From Streptomyces sp. CC0208 (GTDB lineage Bacteria > Actinomycetota > Actinomycetes > Streptomycetales > Streptomycetaceae), in assembly GCF_003443735.1 (NCBI RefSeq), contig NZ_CP031969.1, forward strand, positions 5,456,001 to 5,520,000: a DNA stretch of 64,000 bases, in the 5' to 3' direction. Of this stretch, positions 41,282 through 50,664 are shown piece after piece (position 1 is the stretch's first letter; every line of letters starts with the position of its first letter). Under the pieces are notes generated by a model. That model made no database searches. It was not told the origin of the DNA and saw nothing but the letters and a program-made list of their open reading frames with translations. Made by a program: the position numbers and the translations under genes.

Positions 41282-42901
41282 ATGAGCGCCCCAACCCCGG
41301 CCCCCGGTGACGACAGGCCCCGCGAGGGCTACTACCCGGACCCGTCCATTCCTGGATACGTCCGTTACTGGAACGGTGCCTCCTGGGTGCCGGGCACCAG
41401 CCGTCCCGCCCCGGCGGACGGCGAACCGCTCGCACCGCCGGCCGGCCCGGGCTCCGAGCAGGCCCCGTCGCCGGTGGAGGAGACGGGCCCGCACTTCTTC
41501 GACGAGGACCCGGCCGAGGCACCCCCGCACCCCGACACCCAGCACGGCAGCCGTCCCGAACCGGCGTCCGCGTGGGCCGCCGACCGGGCCCACCAGGGGG
41601 GCTTCGGCGGTGACCAGGACCGCCGGGTCTCGTGGGGGTCCCCGCAGGCGGCCGCGCAGGCTCAGCAGGGGGCGCCCCAGGGGGTTCCGCACCAAGGGGG
41701 TCAGCAGGGGCCGCAGGGAGCTCAGCACGGCGTACCGCGGACTCCGCAGGGCGCCGACCCGAGGGTGCCCGGTCCGGGGCGGCCCGCCGAGGGTTCCGCG
41801 CCGGTCCAGCCGGACGGGCAGGCGGCCCGTACCGACGGCACCGCGACGATCCCGCCCGCCGAGCCGGACGAGGACGGCGGCACGCGCGTCTTCCGCAGAC
41901 CCACGGCCGGGTCCCAGCAGGCGGGGGCGGCCCAGCAGTCCGACGACGGCACCATGAAGTTCCGCGCGCTCTCCCCGCGCACGGCGCAGCAGGGCGCGGG
42001 GCCCGGGGCGCAGAGCGGAAGCACACCCGGACCCGCGTATGCCGGTCCCACCGCACAGGGCGGCCCGACGGCCGGCGCGCAGCCCTCCGAGGCCCCGGGC
42101 TTCGGTGCCGGCAAGGCGGCCGCCGAGCGCGCCGCGGCGGCCGGTGCCGCGGGCCCGCAGGGTCCCGCCGCCGCCGCTGCCGCGCCCCTCGCCGGCCCCC
42201 AGCAGTCCGCCCCCGTCCCCGGCCCGCAGACGGCTCCTCCGGGGGTGCCGCAGCAGGGCGTCCCCCAGCAGGCCACTCCCATGAGCGCGGGTCCCGGTGG
42301 CGGTCAGCCGTCCTGGGCCCAGCAGGTGCACCGGCTCGCCGGGCCGGACGCGGAGCAGCCCGTCCCCTGGAAGCCGCCGGTCGAGGACATCTTCCAGGCG
42401 GCCGCCCGCCGCCAGGCCTCCGCCAGGCCCGCCGGCCTCGGCAAGCGCCTGGCCGCGCGTCTCCTCGACACCCTCGTCGTGGGCGCCGTGACGGCCGTGG
42501 CCGCGGTCCCCCTCGGCACCAAGGCGGCCGACCACATCAACGAGAAGATCGACGCGGCCAAGCTGTCCGGCGAGACCGTGACGATCTGGCTGCTGGACGG
42601 CACCACGTCGGTGTACCTCGCCGTCGTGGTCGCCGTGCTCCTCGTCGCAGGCGTCCTGTACGAGGCGCTGCCCACCGCCAAGTGGGGCCGCACCCTCGGC
42701 AAGAAGCTGCTCGGCCTGGAGGTGCGGGACATCGAGGGCCACGAGCCCCCGGCGTTCGGCGCGGCTCTGCGCCGCTGGCTGGTCTACAGCGTCCCGGGCC
42801 TGCTCGGCATCGGTCTCGTGGGTGTCGCCTGGTGCCTGTTCGACCGGCCGTGGCGCCAGTGCTGGCACGACAAGGCGGCGCATACGTTCGTGGCGGGCTG
42901 A
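41282..42901 (+). CDS. RDD-family membrane protein with DUF2510-like start and long low-complexity linker
   Basis: The 539-residue protein begins with a DUF2510-type motif (YYPDPSIPGYVRYWNGASW). A ~330-residue Pro/Gln/Gly/Ala-rich linker follows. The C-terminal RDD domain (about 375-535) contains LGKRLAARLLDTL (the R-D-D region), GRTLGKKLLGLEV and a closing HDKAAHTFV. It has three to four membrane helices. RDD proteins are transporter-like, but few have known roles. A second RDD gene follows 89 bp later. Confidence 0.83.
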   Translation: MSAPTPAPGDDRPREGYYPDPSIPGYVRYWNGASWVPGTSRPAPADGEPLAPPAGPGSEQAPSPVEETGPHFFDEDPAEAPPHPDTQHGSRPEPASAWAADRAHQGGFGGDQDRRVSWGSPQAAAQAQQGAPQGVPHQGGQQGPQGAQHGVPRTPQGADPRVPGPGRPAEGSAPVQPDGQAARTDGTATIPPAEPDEDGGTRVFRRPTAGSQQAGAAQQSDDGTMKFRALSPRTAQQGAGPGAQSGSTPGPAYAGPTAQGGPTAGAQPSEAPGFGAGKAAAERAAAAGAAGPQGPAAAAAAPLAGPQQSAPVPGPQTAPPGVPQQGVPQQATPMSAGPGGGQPSWAQQVHRLAGPDAEQPVPWKPPVEDIFQAAARRQASARPAGLGKRLAARLLDTLVVGAVTAVAAVPLGTKAADHINEKIDAAKLSGETVTIWLLDGTTSVYLAVVVAVLLVAGVLYEALPTAKWGRTLGKKLLGLEVRDIEGHEPPAFGAALRRWLVYSVPGLLGIGLVGVAWCLFDRPWRQCWHDKAAHTFVAG

Positions 42902-42990
42902 GCGGGTCCGGCGAACGGCGTAGGGGATTCGGTACTCCGGACGGCCGCTCGCCGGATGCGGAACCGGGGGGTTCGCGGTCGACTCGGGCC

Positions 42991-43620
42991 ATGAGCAGTG
43001 AACCGCCCCCCGGCTCCGGCCAGCAGCCGCCGGATGACGACCCGTTCAGGAAACAGCCCCCGCCGGCCGAGGGCTCGGGATCGCCGTACAGCACACCGCC
43101 CCCGCCCTACGGGGACACCCCCGGCGGCGACCCGTACGGCGGCGGCTCCTACCCCACCGACCCGCTGGCCGGCATGCCGCCGCTGGCGCCCAGCGGCCGA
43201 CGCACGCTGGCCCGCATCATCGACATGATCCTGGTGGCCATCGTCGTCGGGCTGGTCACCTGGGGCTTCGGGGTGAACGAGTACGACGTCAACGGCGACG
43301 ACGTGCAGTACGGCAAGTCGCTCGCGCAGTCACTGCTCGCCGCGGTGCTCTACATCGCCTACGACACCATCATGATCACCCGGTCCGGGCAGACCCTCGG
43401 CAAGAAGTGGCTCGGCATGCGGGTGGCCAACCTCGACAACGGCTCCACGCCCTCCACCCAGACCACCCTGATCCGCTCAGCGGTCCTCTGGATCCCCTTC
43501 GCCTTCTGCTGCGCCTGCATCTGGACCGCCATCTCGGGCGGCTGGAGCTACTTCGACAAGCCCTACAAACAGGGCCTGCACGACAAGGCGGCGAAGACGG
43601 TGGTGGTCAGCACGGGCTGA
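42991..43620 (+). CDS. RDD-family membrane protein
   Basis: The 209-residue protein has a Pro/Gly-rich N-terminus (about 1-65), then the RDD domain: RTLARIIDMILVAIV, a periplasmic-side acidic loop (NEYDVNGDDV), GQTLGKKWLGMRV and HDKAAKTVVV. The shared GxTLGKK and HDKAAxT motifs with its neighbour suggest an old tandem duplication. The ATG at 42991 lies 13 bases after gttcgcggtc with no strong ribosome site. Confidence 0.84.
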   Translation: MSSEPPPGSGQQPPDDDPFRKQPPPAEGSGSPYSTPPPPYGDTPGGDPYGGGSYPTDPLAGMPPLAPSGRRTLARIIDMILVAIVVGLVTWGFGVNEYDVNGDDVQYGKSLAQSLLAAVLYIAYDTIMITRSGQTLGKKWLGMRVANLDNGSTPSTQTTLIRSAVLWIPFAFCCACIWTAISGGWSYFDKPYKQGLHDKAAKTVVVSTG

Positions 43621-43726
43621 CTCCGACGGTTCGATCGTCACCCGCCCGGGAAGCGAAGGGCTCGCTGGGTCCGGAGCCAACCGGCCCGACCGGGAGCACC
43701 GAACGGTCGACGGCGGTCCCGGGCCA

Positions 43727-44492
43727 ACGTGGTGCTGGGGCGGCGGTGTTGGAGCCCGGGGTGTCGCATTGGGCACGGGCTCGTTGGCGGTGCGGCCAGG
43801 TCGGTGGCGGCGGGGCCTGAGGCGCGTCTCCGGGACGGCCTGTGTGCCTGCGTTGGGCGCGGGCTCTTCGGCCTACGGAGGAGCGGATGGGGCGACGTGG
43901 CCGGACTCGTGACGGCGGGGCCGGAGGCGCGACCTCGGGACCGGCGCGGCGGGGCGAGCGGTCAGCAGCGCCGCGCGCACGCGACGCCCGATGCGGCGCA
44001 CGTGGTGCTGGGGCGGCGGGGCCTGAGGCGCGTCTCCGGGACGGCCTGTGTGCCTGCGTTGGGCGCGGGCTCTTCGGCCTACGGAGGAGCGGATGGGGCG
44101 ACGTGGCCGGACTCGCGACGGCGGGGCCGTAGGCGCGACCTCGGGGCCAGCGCCGCGGTGCTGAGCGGTCAGCAGCCGCGCGCACGCGACGCCCGACGCG
44201 GCGCACGTGGTGCTGGGGCGGCGGTGTTGCAGCCCGGGGTGCGGCATTGGGCACGGGCTCGTTGGCGGTGCGGCCAGGTCGGTGGCGGCGGGGCCTGAGG
44301 CGCGTCTCGGGGACGAGCCTGTGTGCCTGCGTTGGGCGCGGGCTCTTCGGCCTACGGAGGAGCGGATGGGGCGACGTGGCCGGACTCGTGACGGCGGGGC
44401 CGGAGGCGCGTCCCCGGGACCGGCGTGGCGGGGCGAGCGGTCAGCAGCGCCGCGCGCACGCGACGCCCGACGCGGCGCACGTGGTGCTCGGG
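43727..44492. repeat. Large G-rich tandem repeat array (three units)
   Basis: Units begin with acgtggtgct at 43727, 44000, 44205 and (partial) 44479, giving lengths of 273, 205 and 274 bp. The second unit lacks about 68 bp present in the others. Within units, a stretch such as tgtgcctgcgttgggcgcgg is repeated exactly. Unit lengths are not all multiples of three and long frames exist on both strands, so coding is unlikely. With flanks, the gene-free stretch is 43621-44660 (about 1.04 kb). Confidence 0.9.
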
Positions 44493-44660
44493 CGTGAGCC
44501 TTGGCGCTTGTGGTCGCGCAGCGGGTGCGTGACTGCCGAGCCGTCGGCAACCGATGGCGGACGCCACGCCCGCCTCGGCGCGCACCCGGCGATGCGAAAA
44601 CGACGCCCGCCCCGACGAACCCGGACCGACCCGGAGCACCCGCCTAAGCGAACGCAGTGC

Positions 44661-44921
44661 TCACGCGGCGGTCTTGGAGTGCGTGGCCGCGGCGGGGACG
44701 GGCTCCTCCGTGCGGCGTTCGGCGGGCCTGTTCAGCGCGACGACGCGGGACTTCGGCTGCGGCACCGTCATGGCGACCAGCAGGCCGAGGACGAGCGCCG
44801 AGACCGCGATGACCGCGGTCCCCACGGCCGAACTCGTCTGCGACAGCAGCAGCATGGCGAGCGTCGAGCAGATGACGGTGATCGAACCGTAGGCGATCTG
44901 TGCGGCGGTCGGACGAGGCAT
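44661..44921 (-). CDS. Small two-helix membrane protein
   Basis: The 86-residue protein begins MPRPTAAQIAYGSITV and has two membrane helices (about 10-28 and 34-54). A basic/acidic tail ends in AAATHSKTAA. In-frame ATGs at 44972 and 44999 add residues without family character. It resembles small conserved Streptomyces membrane proteins of unknown role. It is divergent from the secreted protease. Confidence 0.65.
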   Translation of the reverse strand: MPRPTAAQIAYGSITVICSTLAMLLLSQTSSAVGTAVIAVSALVLGLLVAMTVPQPKSRVVALNRPAERRTEEPVPAAATHSKTAA

Positions 44922-45127
44922 GGCAATCGTGTCCTCGGAATCGGGGGTCCACGGGGGACGTCGGCCTGGCATTCCGCCGACGTCCGGGCGTTCCGCCAAT
45001 CGACTCTAATCGCCTGTGTGCCCGACTGGAACGAACAGTAAGCGTGACCTAACCAACAGTGCCGGAGCACAGGGGGCGCACGGAGTCATGACGTCCATCA
45101 AGTGGACAGTCGTGCGCGCCTGTCGTG

Positions 45128-45147
45128 TTGCGGGCACGTGTCCGCAA
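45128..45147. promoter_or_regulatory. Near-perfect 20-bp palindrome upstream of the secreted protease
   Basis: ttgcgggcac and gtgtccgcaa are complementary at nine of ten positions with no spacer and centre on CACGTG. It is 112 bp before the protease GTG at 45259, within an otherwise featureless 337-bp gap. It could be an operator. Confidence 0.45.
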
Positions 45148-45258
45148 TACGAACACCGGCTCCCAATAATGCACTTGTCGGGTCCAAGTCAAGATCTGTC
45201 TTTTCTCCCCAACCTTTAGTCAAATACCGGTCACTTGCCTGATAGGGGAGAGGTACAA

Positions 45259-47610
45259 GTGACGGACAGATCCTGGACGTTCAGGACGGCAGCAACGGTC
45301 GTGGCGATAGCCGCGGCCTCGGCCACGTTCTCCACGTTCGCCGTGGCGCAGGCCGCGGACAGCTCCGCGAAGACTTCCGCGGCCGACCGGCGCGACCCGC
45401 AGCCGGCCAAGGCCAGGGAGCACGACTTCGACGGCCCGCTGACCAAGACCCAGGAGGCGCAGCGAAAGGAGGCGCTCGACCAGGTCATATCCGGGGACGC
45501 GGCGGTCAAGAACCGAGGCGGCTCCCAGGTGGTCGAGCTCAAGAGCCGCAAGGGCGACAGCAAGTACGTCGAACTCGGCCGCGAGAAGACCGACAAGATC
45601 TTCACGATCCTCGTGGAGTTCGGCGACCAGGTCGACCCCCGCTACGGCGGCACGGCCGGCCCGCTGCACAACCAGATCGCCAAGCCGGACCGCAAGACGA
45701 ACAACAGCACCGCCTGGCAGGCGGACTACAACCAGGCGCACTTCCAGGACCTGTACTTCGGCACCGGCAAGAAGACCGAGTCGCTGAAGAAGTACTACGA
45801 GAAGCAGTCCTCGGGCCGCTACTCGGTCGACGGCGAGGTCACCGACTGGGTCAAGGTCCCCTACAACGAGGCCCGTTACGGTTCCAACAAGGCCTCCACC
45901 GGCGCCTGGTACGCGGTCCAGGACGGCGTGAACGCCTGGGTCGCCGAGCGCGAGGCGGCCGGTGACACCGCCGCCGAGATCAAGACGGAGCTGGCCCAGT
46001 TCGACCAGTGGGACCGCTACGACTTCGACGGCGACGGCAACTTCAACGAGTCCGACGGCTACATCGACCACTTCCAGATCGTGCACGCCGGCGAGGACGA
46101 GTCCGCGGGCGGCGGCGCCCAGGGCGAGGACGCCATCTGGGCGCACCGCTGGTACGCCTTCGGCACCGACGCCGGCTCCACCGGCCCGGACACCAACAAG
46201 CTCGGCGGCACCCAGATCGGCGACACCGGCATCTGGGTCGGCGACTACACCATCCAGCCGGAGAACGGCGGCCTGGGCGTCTTCGCCCACGAGTACGGCC
46301 ACGACCTCGGCCTGCCCGACGAGTACGACACCTCCGGCGGCGGCGAGAACTCCACCGGCTTCTGGACGCTGATGTCCTCCGGCTCCTGGCTCGGCACCGG
46401 CAAGGACTCCATCGGCGACCTGCCCGGCGACATGAACGCCTGGGACAAGCTCCAACTGGGCTGGCTCGACTACGACGTGGCCACGGCCGGCAAGCGCTCC
46501 CACCACAAGCTGGGCGTCGCGGAGTACAACACCAAGAACCCGCAGGCGCTCGTGGTCCAGCTGCCGAAGAAGACGGTCACCACCCCGGTGGTCACCCCGG
46601 CGCAGGGCGCGACCCAGTGGTGGAGCGGCAGCGGCAACGACCTGCGCAACACCCTGACCCGCCCGGTCGACCTGACCGGCAAGTCCTCGGCGGCGCTGAC
46701 CCTCGACGCCTGGTGGGACACCGAGAAGGACTACGACTACGTCTACGCGGAGGTCTCCACCGACGGCGCCAACTGGACGCCGATCGACGGCACTCTGGCC
46801 GACGGTACCGCGATCCCGCGTGACGGCAGTGGCAAGCCCACCCTCACCGGCACGGTCGAGGCGTACCAGAAGCTGACCTTCCCGCTGAACGCCTACGCGG
46901 GCCAGAAGATCCAGCTGCGCTTCCGCTACCAGACCGACGGCGGGGTCGCCCAGAAGGGCTTCACGGCCGACGAGATCACGGTGACCGCCGACGGCGCGAC
47001 CCTGTTCTCCGACAACGCCGAGACGGCGGACGCCGCCTGGACCGCGAACGGCTTCTCGCGCATCGGCTCCTCGATCACGGACGAGTACGCGCAGTACTAC
47101 CTCGCCGAGAACCGCCAATACGTGTCGTACGACAAGGTGTTGAAGGTCGGCCCGTACAACTACGGCTTCTCGAAGACCCGTCCGGACTGGGTGGAGCACT
47201 ACGCCTACCAGAACGGTCTGTTGATCTGGAAGTGGGACACCTCCCAGGCGGACGACAACACCAGCCAGCACCCGGGCGAGGGTCTGATCCTCCCGGTCGA
47301 CTCCCACCCGACCGCGCTGAAGTGGTCCGACGGCACGCTGATGCGCAACCGCATCCAGGCCTACGACTCCACCTTCAGCTGGTACCCGACCGACTCGATC
47401 ACGCTGCACAACGCCGACGTCGCGACGAAGATCAAGTCCAAGCCGGGCGTCCCGGTCTTCGACGACGGCACGTCGAGCTACTACGACGCGACGAACCCGC
47501 TCGCCGGTGTCAAGATCACTGACACCGACACCCGGATCAAGATCGTCAAGGAGCCCCTGGACGGCTCGACGATCACGCTCCAGGTCGGACCTTCGGCCAA
47601 GAAGAAGTAA
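45259..47610 (+). CDS. Secreted M6-family metalloprotease (immune inhibitor A type)
   Basis: The 783-residue precursor has a signal peptide (about 1-32: basic start, then VVAIAAASATFSTFAVAQA). A propeptide-like charged region follows. The catalytic domain has the zinc motif HEYGHDLGLPDEYD around residue 345. The C-terminal part (about 440-700) contains beta-sandwich domains typical of InhA proteins. It is expected outside the cell, degrading proteins. The GTG at 45259 follows ggggagagg (45245-45253). A strong terminator ends the transcript. Confidence 0.9.
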   Translation: MTDRSWTFRTAATVVAIAAASATFSTFAVAQAADSSAKTSAADRRDPQPAKAREHDFDGPLTKTQEAQRKEALDQVISGDAAVKNRGGSQVVELKSRKGDSKYVELGREKTDKIFTILVEFGDQVDPRYGGTAGPLHNQIAKPDRKTNNSTAWQADYNQAHFQDLYFGTGKKTESLKKYYEKQSSGRYSVDGEVTDWVKVPYNEARYGSNKASTGAWYAVQDGVNAWVAEREAAGDTAAEIKTELAQFDQWDRYDFDGDGNFNESDGYIDHFQIVHAGEDESAGGGAQGEDAIWAHRWYAFGTDAGSTGPDTNKLGGTQIGDTGIWVGDYTIQPENGGLGVFAHEYGHDLGLPDEYDTSGGGENSTGFWTLMSSGSWLGTGKDSIGDLPGDMNAWDKLQLGWLDYDVATAGKRSHHKLGVAEYNTKNPQALVVQLPKKTVTTPVVTPAQGATQWWSGSGNDLRNTLTRPVDLTGKSSAALTLDAWWDTEKDYDYVYAEVSTDGANWTPIDGTLADGTAIPRDGSGKPTLTGTVEAYQKLTFPLNAYAGQKIQLRFRYQTDGGVAQKGFTADEITVTADGATLFSDNAETADAAWTANGFSRIGSSITDEYAQYYLAENRQYVSYDKVLKVGPYNYGFSKTRPDWVEHYAYQNGLLIWKWDTSQADDNTSQHPGEGLILPVDSHPTALKWSDGTLMRNRIQAYDSTFSWYPTDSITLHNADVATKIKSKPGVPVFDDGTSSYYDATNPLAGVKITDTDTRIKIVKEPLDGSTITLQVGPSAKKK

Positions 47611-47629
47611 AACCGCAGGTCAAAAGCGT

Positions 47630-47662
47630 ATCGGCGGCAACCCCTGGCGGGTTGCCGCCGAT
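47630..47662 (+). terminator. Terminator after the M6 protease
   Basis: Perfect 14-bp arms atcggcggcaaccc (47630-47643) and gggttgccgccgat (47649-47662) with a 5-nt loop, then cgtgttt. Confidence 0.88.
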
Positions 47663-47723
47663 CGTGTTTAGGTGCGTCCTGTGGCTTCCTTATTGACACC
47701 GACACCCACGGGGGTATGACCGC

Positions 47724-48068
47724 ATGGCCGCAGGAGGTTTCTGCAAGCTGCCGAACGGCAGGGTGGTGGTGGCGCTGAACCTGCCCCGCCCGCCCGCCGA
47801 CGGCTATGGCAGCGTGCGGGTACTGGTCCACGCCCACAACCGGGCGCGCGCCCTGACCAGGCTGCGCAACCTGGGGCTGCGGGCGGTGTACCTGCGCGGC
47901 AACGGCGCGCCCCCCACCCCCGACGAGATCACGGCCGTACTCCACCACCCGGACGGACTGATATGGCGTACCGCCCCTGACAACGCTGTCGCGGGCGGAC
48001 CCGAGCTGGTCCAGGAGCTGTGGCATCCGATCAGGTCACTCCTGAGGAGGCCGGCGGCACCGGCCTGA
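47724..48068 (+). CDS. Conserved hypothetical protein, 114 residues
   Basis: The product is short, without signal peptide or membrane helix. It has an alpha/beta pattern with several conserved-looking segments (FCKLPNGRVVVALNLPRPP, ARALTRLRNLGLRAVYLRG, PTPDEITAVLHHPDGLIWR). I do not recognise a family. The third-position G/C bias supports coding. It is convergent with pncA. Confidence 0.7.
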   Translation: MAAGGFCKLPNGRVVVALNLPRPPADGYGSVRVLVHAHNRARALTRLRNLGLRAVYLRGNGAPPTPDEITAVLHHPDGLIWRTAPDNAVAGGPELVQELWHPIRSLLRRPAAPA

Positions 48069-48084
48069 GCCCGGGTGCCGCTGC

Positions 48085-48672
48085 CTAGACGACCGGCTTC
48101 CCGGACAGCTCCACGCCCGCCTCCCGCAGCTCCTCGATCGCCCGCTCGGTCGTCGCCTCGGCGACCCCGGCGGTGAGGTCGAGGAGGACCTGCGTGCGGA
48201 AGCCCTCCCGGGCCGCGTCCAGCGCCGTGGCCCGTACGCAGTGGTCCGTGGCGATTCCGACCACGTCCACCTCGGTCACCTCCCGCGCCCGCAGCCAGTC
48301 GCTCAGCGTCACGCCGTTCTCGTCGGCGCCCTCGAACCCGCTGTACGCCGCCGCGTACGCCCCCTTGTCGAAGACCGCGTCGATCGCCCCGGAGGCGACG
48401 GCCGGCGCGAAGTTCGGGTGGAACCCCACGCCCTCGGTCCCGGCGACGCAGTGCGCGGGCCAGGAGTGCACGAAGTCGGGGTTGTCGGCGAAGTGGCCGC
48501 CGGGCGCGATGTGGTGGTCCCGGGTGGCCACCACGTGCTGGTAGCCGGAGCCCGCCGCCTGCCCGATCAGCTCGGTGACGGCGGCGGCCACATCGGCGCC
48601 TCCGGCCACCGCGAGACTGCCTCCCTCGCAGAAGTCGTTCTGCACGTCGACGACGATCAAGGCGCGGCGCAT
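48085..48672 (-). CDS. pncA: Nicotinamidase
   Basis: The 195-residue isochorismatase-fold hydrolase converts nicotinamide to nicotinate. The catalytic triad is Asp9 (VVDVQNDF), Lys103 (FDKGAY) and Cys145 (ATDHCVRAT). The metal ligands Asp52, His54 and His60 are in RDHHIAPGGH. Spacing agrees with M. tuberculosis PncA, the pyrazinamide activator. The pncB gene lies just upstream on the same strand, giving the two-step salvage of nicotinamide to nicotinate mononucleotide. Confidence 0.92.
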   Translation of the reverse strand: MRRALIVVDVQNDFCEGGSLAVAGGADVAAAVTELIGQAAGSGYQHVVATRDHHIAPGGHFADNPDFVHSWPAHCVAGTEGVGFHPNFAPAVASGAIDAVFDKGAYAAAYSGFEGADENGVTLSDWLRAREVTEVDVVGIATDHCVRATALDAAREGFRTQVLLDLTAGVAEATTERAIEELREAGVELSGKPVV

Positions 48673-48900
48673 GTGGGTGTCCTTCGACTAAGAGTGAACT
48701 TACGAGCCTAGAGACTTCGGGGACCGGGCGGGAGGGGGCATTGCGGGGCGCGTTCGGGACGACAGCCGCCGCGCCCGTCCGGCGGATCACGCCGGCGTCG
48801 CGCGGGCCGGTGCGCCGAGCTGCGGCGTTGTCGTCGGTTGCCGGATCCGCCGTGCTCGAACGACCTCGTGCGGGAGCCGGCCCGATCGGCCGGACAGACC

Positions 48901-50247
48901 CTAGCTACCCGTGCGCGCGTTGACATACTCCGTCGGAATGACCGGCTCCCCGCGCGAGAGCTGGGTCGCCGACAGCGGCAGGTTGGCCCGGGCGGCGGCA
49001 TGCCGGTCCCGTACGACGTCCAGCGGCTCGCGGGCGACGACCTCGCCGCCCTTGACCAGCTCCACCAGCAACTGCCGGTCCGTGAGCCCCGCCGGGACGG
49101 GCCCGGTGCCCACCACCTCGGCCTCCGCGATCCCCTCCGCGTCCAGCCGCCGGGCCGCCCACTTGCGGCCGCCGACCGAGGTCTTGCCTCCGGACGACTT
49201 CTTCGCGACCGGGATCAGCGGTGCCTTCGGGTCGTCGGACTCGGCCCGCGCGACCAGCTTGTAGACCATCGAGGCGGTCGGATGCCCGGACCCGGTCACA
49301 AGCTGGGTGCCGACGCCGTACGCGTCCACCGGGGCCGCGGCCAGCGAGGCGATGGCGTACTCGTCGAGGTCGGAGGTGACGATGATCCGCGTCCCCTTGG
49401 CGCCCAGCTCGTCCAGCTGCTGCCGCACCCGGTGCGCGACCAGGAGCAGATCGCCGGAGTCGATGCGCACGGCCCCCAGCTCGGGCCCGGCGACCTCGAC
49501 GGCCGTACGGACGGCCTCGGTGACGTCGTAGGTGTCGACCAGCAGGGTGGTGCCCCGGCCCAGCGAGTCCACCTGTGCCTGGAAGGCGTCCCGCTCCTGG
49601 TCGTGCAGCAGGGTGAAGGCGTGGGCGGAGGTGCCCACCGTCGGGATGCCGTAGCGGAAACCGGCCGCGAGGTCGGAGGTGGTGGCGAAGCCGCCGACGT
49701 AGGCGGCGCGGGCGGCGGCCACGGCGGACAGCTCGTGGGTGCGGCGGGCGCCCATCTCGATCAGCGGCCGGTCACCCGCGGCCGAGGACATCCGGGAGGC
49801 GGCCGCGGCTATCGCGGAGTCGTGGTTGAGGATCGACAGGATCACGGTCTCCAGGAGCACGCACTCGGCGAAGGAGCCCTCCACCCGCATGATCGGCGAG
49901 CCCGGGAAGTACACCTCGCCCTCCGGGTAGCCCCAGATGTCGCCGCCGAAGCGGTAGGAGGCGAGCCAGTCCAGGGTCTCCTCGTCGACGATGGAGCGCT
50001 CGCGCAGGAAAGTGAGGACGTTCCCGTCGAAGCGGAAGTTCTCCACCGCGTCCAGGACCCGGCCGGTGCCCGCGACGACGCCGTAGCGCCGCCCTTCCGG
50101 CAGCCGCCGGGTGAAGACCTCGAACACGCTGCGCCGCTCGGCGGTACCCGCCTTCAGGGCGGCCTGCAGCATGGTCAGCTCGTACTGGTCCGTGAAGAGC
50201 GCCGTCGAGGGAACGTCCACCGGCAGCCCAAGGTCCGCTGTGTTCAT
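48901..50247 (-). CDS. pncB: Nicotinate phosphoribosyltransferase
   Basis: The 448-residue enzyme joins nicotinate to PRPP in NAD salvage. Family motifs include FTDQYELTMLQAAL at the start, YFPGSPIMRVEGSF, the phosphohistidine region EMGARRTHELSA, and RIDSGDL plus VTSDLDEYAI in the barrel. The ATG at 50247 is the natural start, as frame upstream has no homology. It is divergent from clpS (58 bp apart). The 228 bp between pncA and pncB hold no visible gene. Confidence 0.92.
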   Translation of the reverse strand: MNTADLGLPVDVPSTALFTDQYELTMLQAALKAGTAERRSVFEVFTRRLPEGRRYGVVAGTGRVLDAVENFRFDGNVLTFLRERSIVDEETLDWLASYRFGGDIWGYPEGEVYFPGSPIMRVEGSFAECVLLETVILSILNHDSAIAAAASRMSSAAGDRPLIEMGARRTHELSAVAAARAAYVGGFATTSDLAAGFRYGIPTVGTSAHAFTLLHDQERDAFQAQVDSLGRGTTLLVDTYDVTEAVRTAVEVAGPELGAVRIDSGDLLLVAHRVRQQLDELGAKGTRIIVTSDLDEYAIASLAAAPVDAYGVGTQLVTGSGHPTASMVYKLVARAESDDPKAPLIPVAKKSSGGKTSVGGRKWAARRLDAEGIAEAEVVGTGPVPAGLTDRQLLVELVKGGEVVAREPLDVVRDRHAAARANLPLSATQLSRGEPVIPTEYVNARTGS

Positions 50248-50305
50248 AACAACGGATGCTACCCCACTTCGCGTCAGTGTGACGATTTGTGGGACGCGTG
50301 GCAGC

Positions 50306-50623
50306 ATGGGCCGTGTGACGTCACCCGCTCCCGTAGAGATCGAACGCACCGAGTCGGCGGAGGAGGTCTTCGCCGTACCCGAGCCGGACGTCCCCTGGGT
50401 CACGATCGTCCACAACGACCCGGTCAACCTGATGAGCTACGTGACCTACGTCTTCCAGACGTACTTCGGCTACTCGAAGGACAAGGCCACCAAACTGATG
50501 CTCGACGTCCACCACAAGGGCCGGGCGGTCGTCTCCAGCGGATCCCGCGAGGAGATGGAACGCGACGTGCAGGCCATGCACGGCTACGGTCTGTGGGCCA
50601 CCCTCCAGCAGGACCGGAAATGA
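50306..50623 (+). CDS. clpS: ClpS adaptor of the Clp protease
   Basis: The 105-residue adaptor delivers N-degron proteins to ClpC/ClpA-ClpP. The core has the hallmark WVTIVHNDPVNLMSYV, the helix YFGYSKDKATKLM, then VHHKGRAVVSSGSREEME. Residues of the N-degron pocket (Asn-Asp, Met, His) are present. The ATG at 50306 or the GTG at 50315 could start it. The DUF2017 gene follows 41 bp later, as in many actinobacteria. Confidence 0.92.
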   Translation: MGRVTSPAPVEIERTESAEEVFAVPEPDVPWVTIVHNDPVNLMSYVTYVFQTYFGYSKDKATKLMLDVHHKGRAVVSSGSREEMERDVQAMHGYGLWATLQQDRK

Positions 50624-50664
50624 CCCGACCCCGCCCGCAGGACCGGAAGTAGCGACAATCCCTG

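Noticed and set aside
43729..44550. Repeat-containing ORFs on both strands of the 44-kb array
   Set aside because: Unit lengths of 205 and 274 are not multiples of three and both strands are open; this is a repeat effect, not coding.
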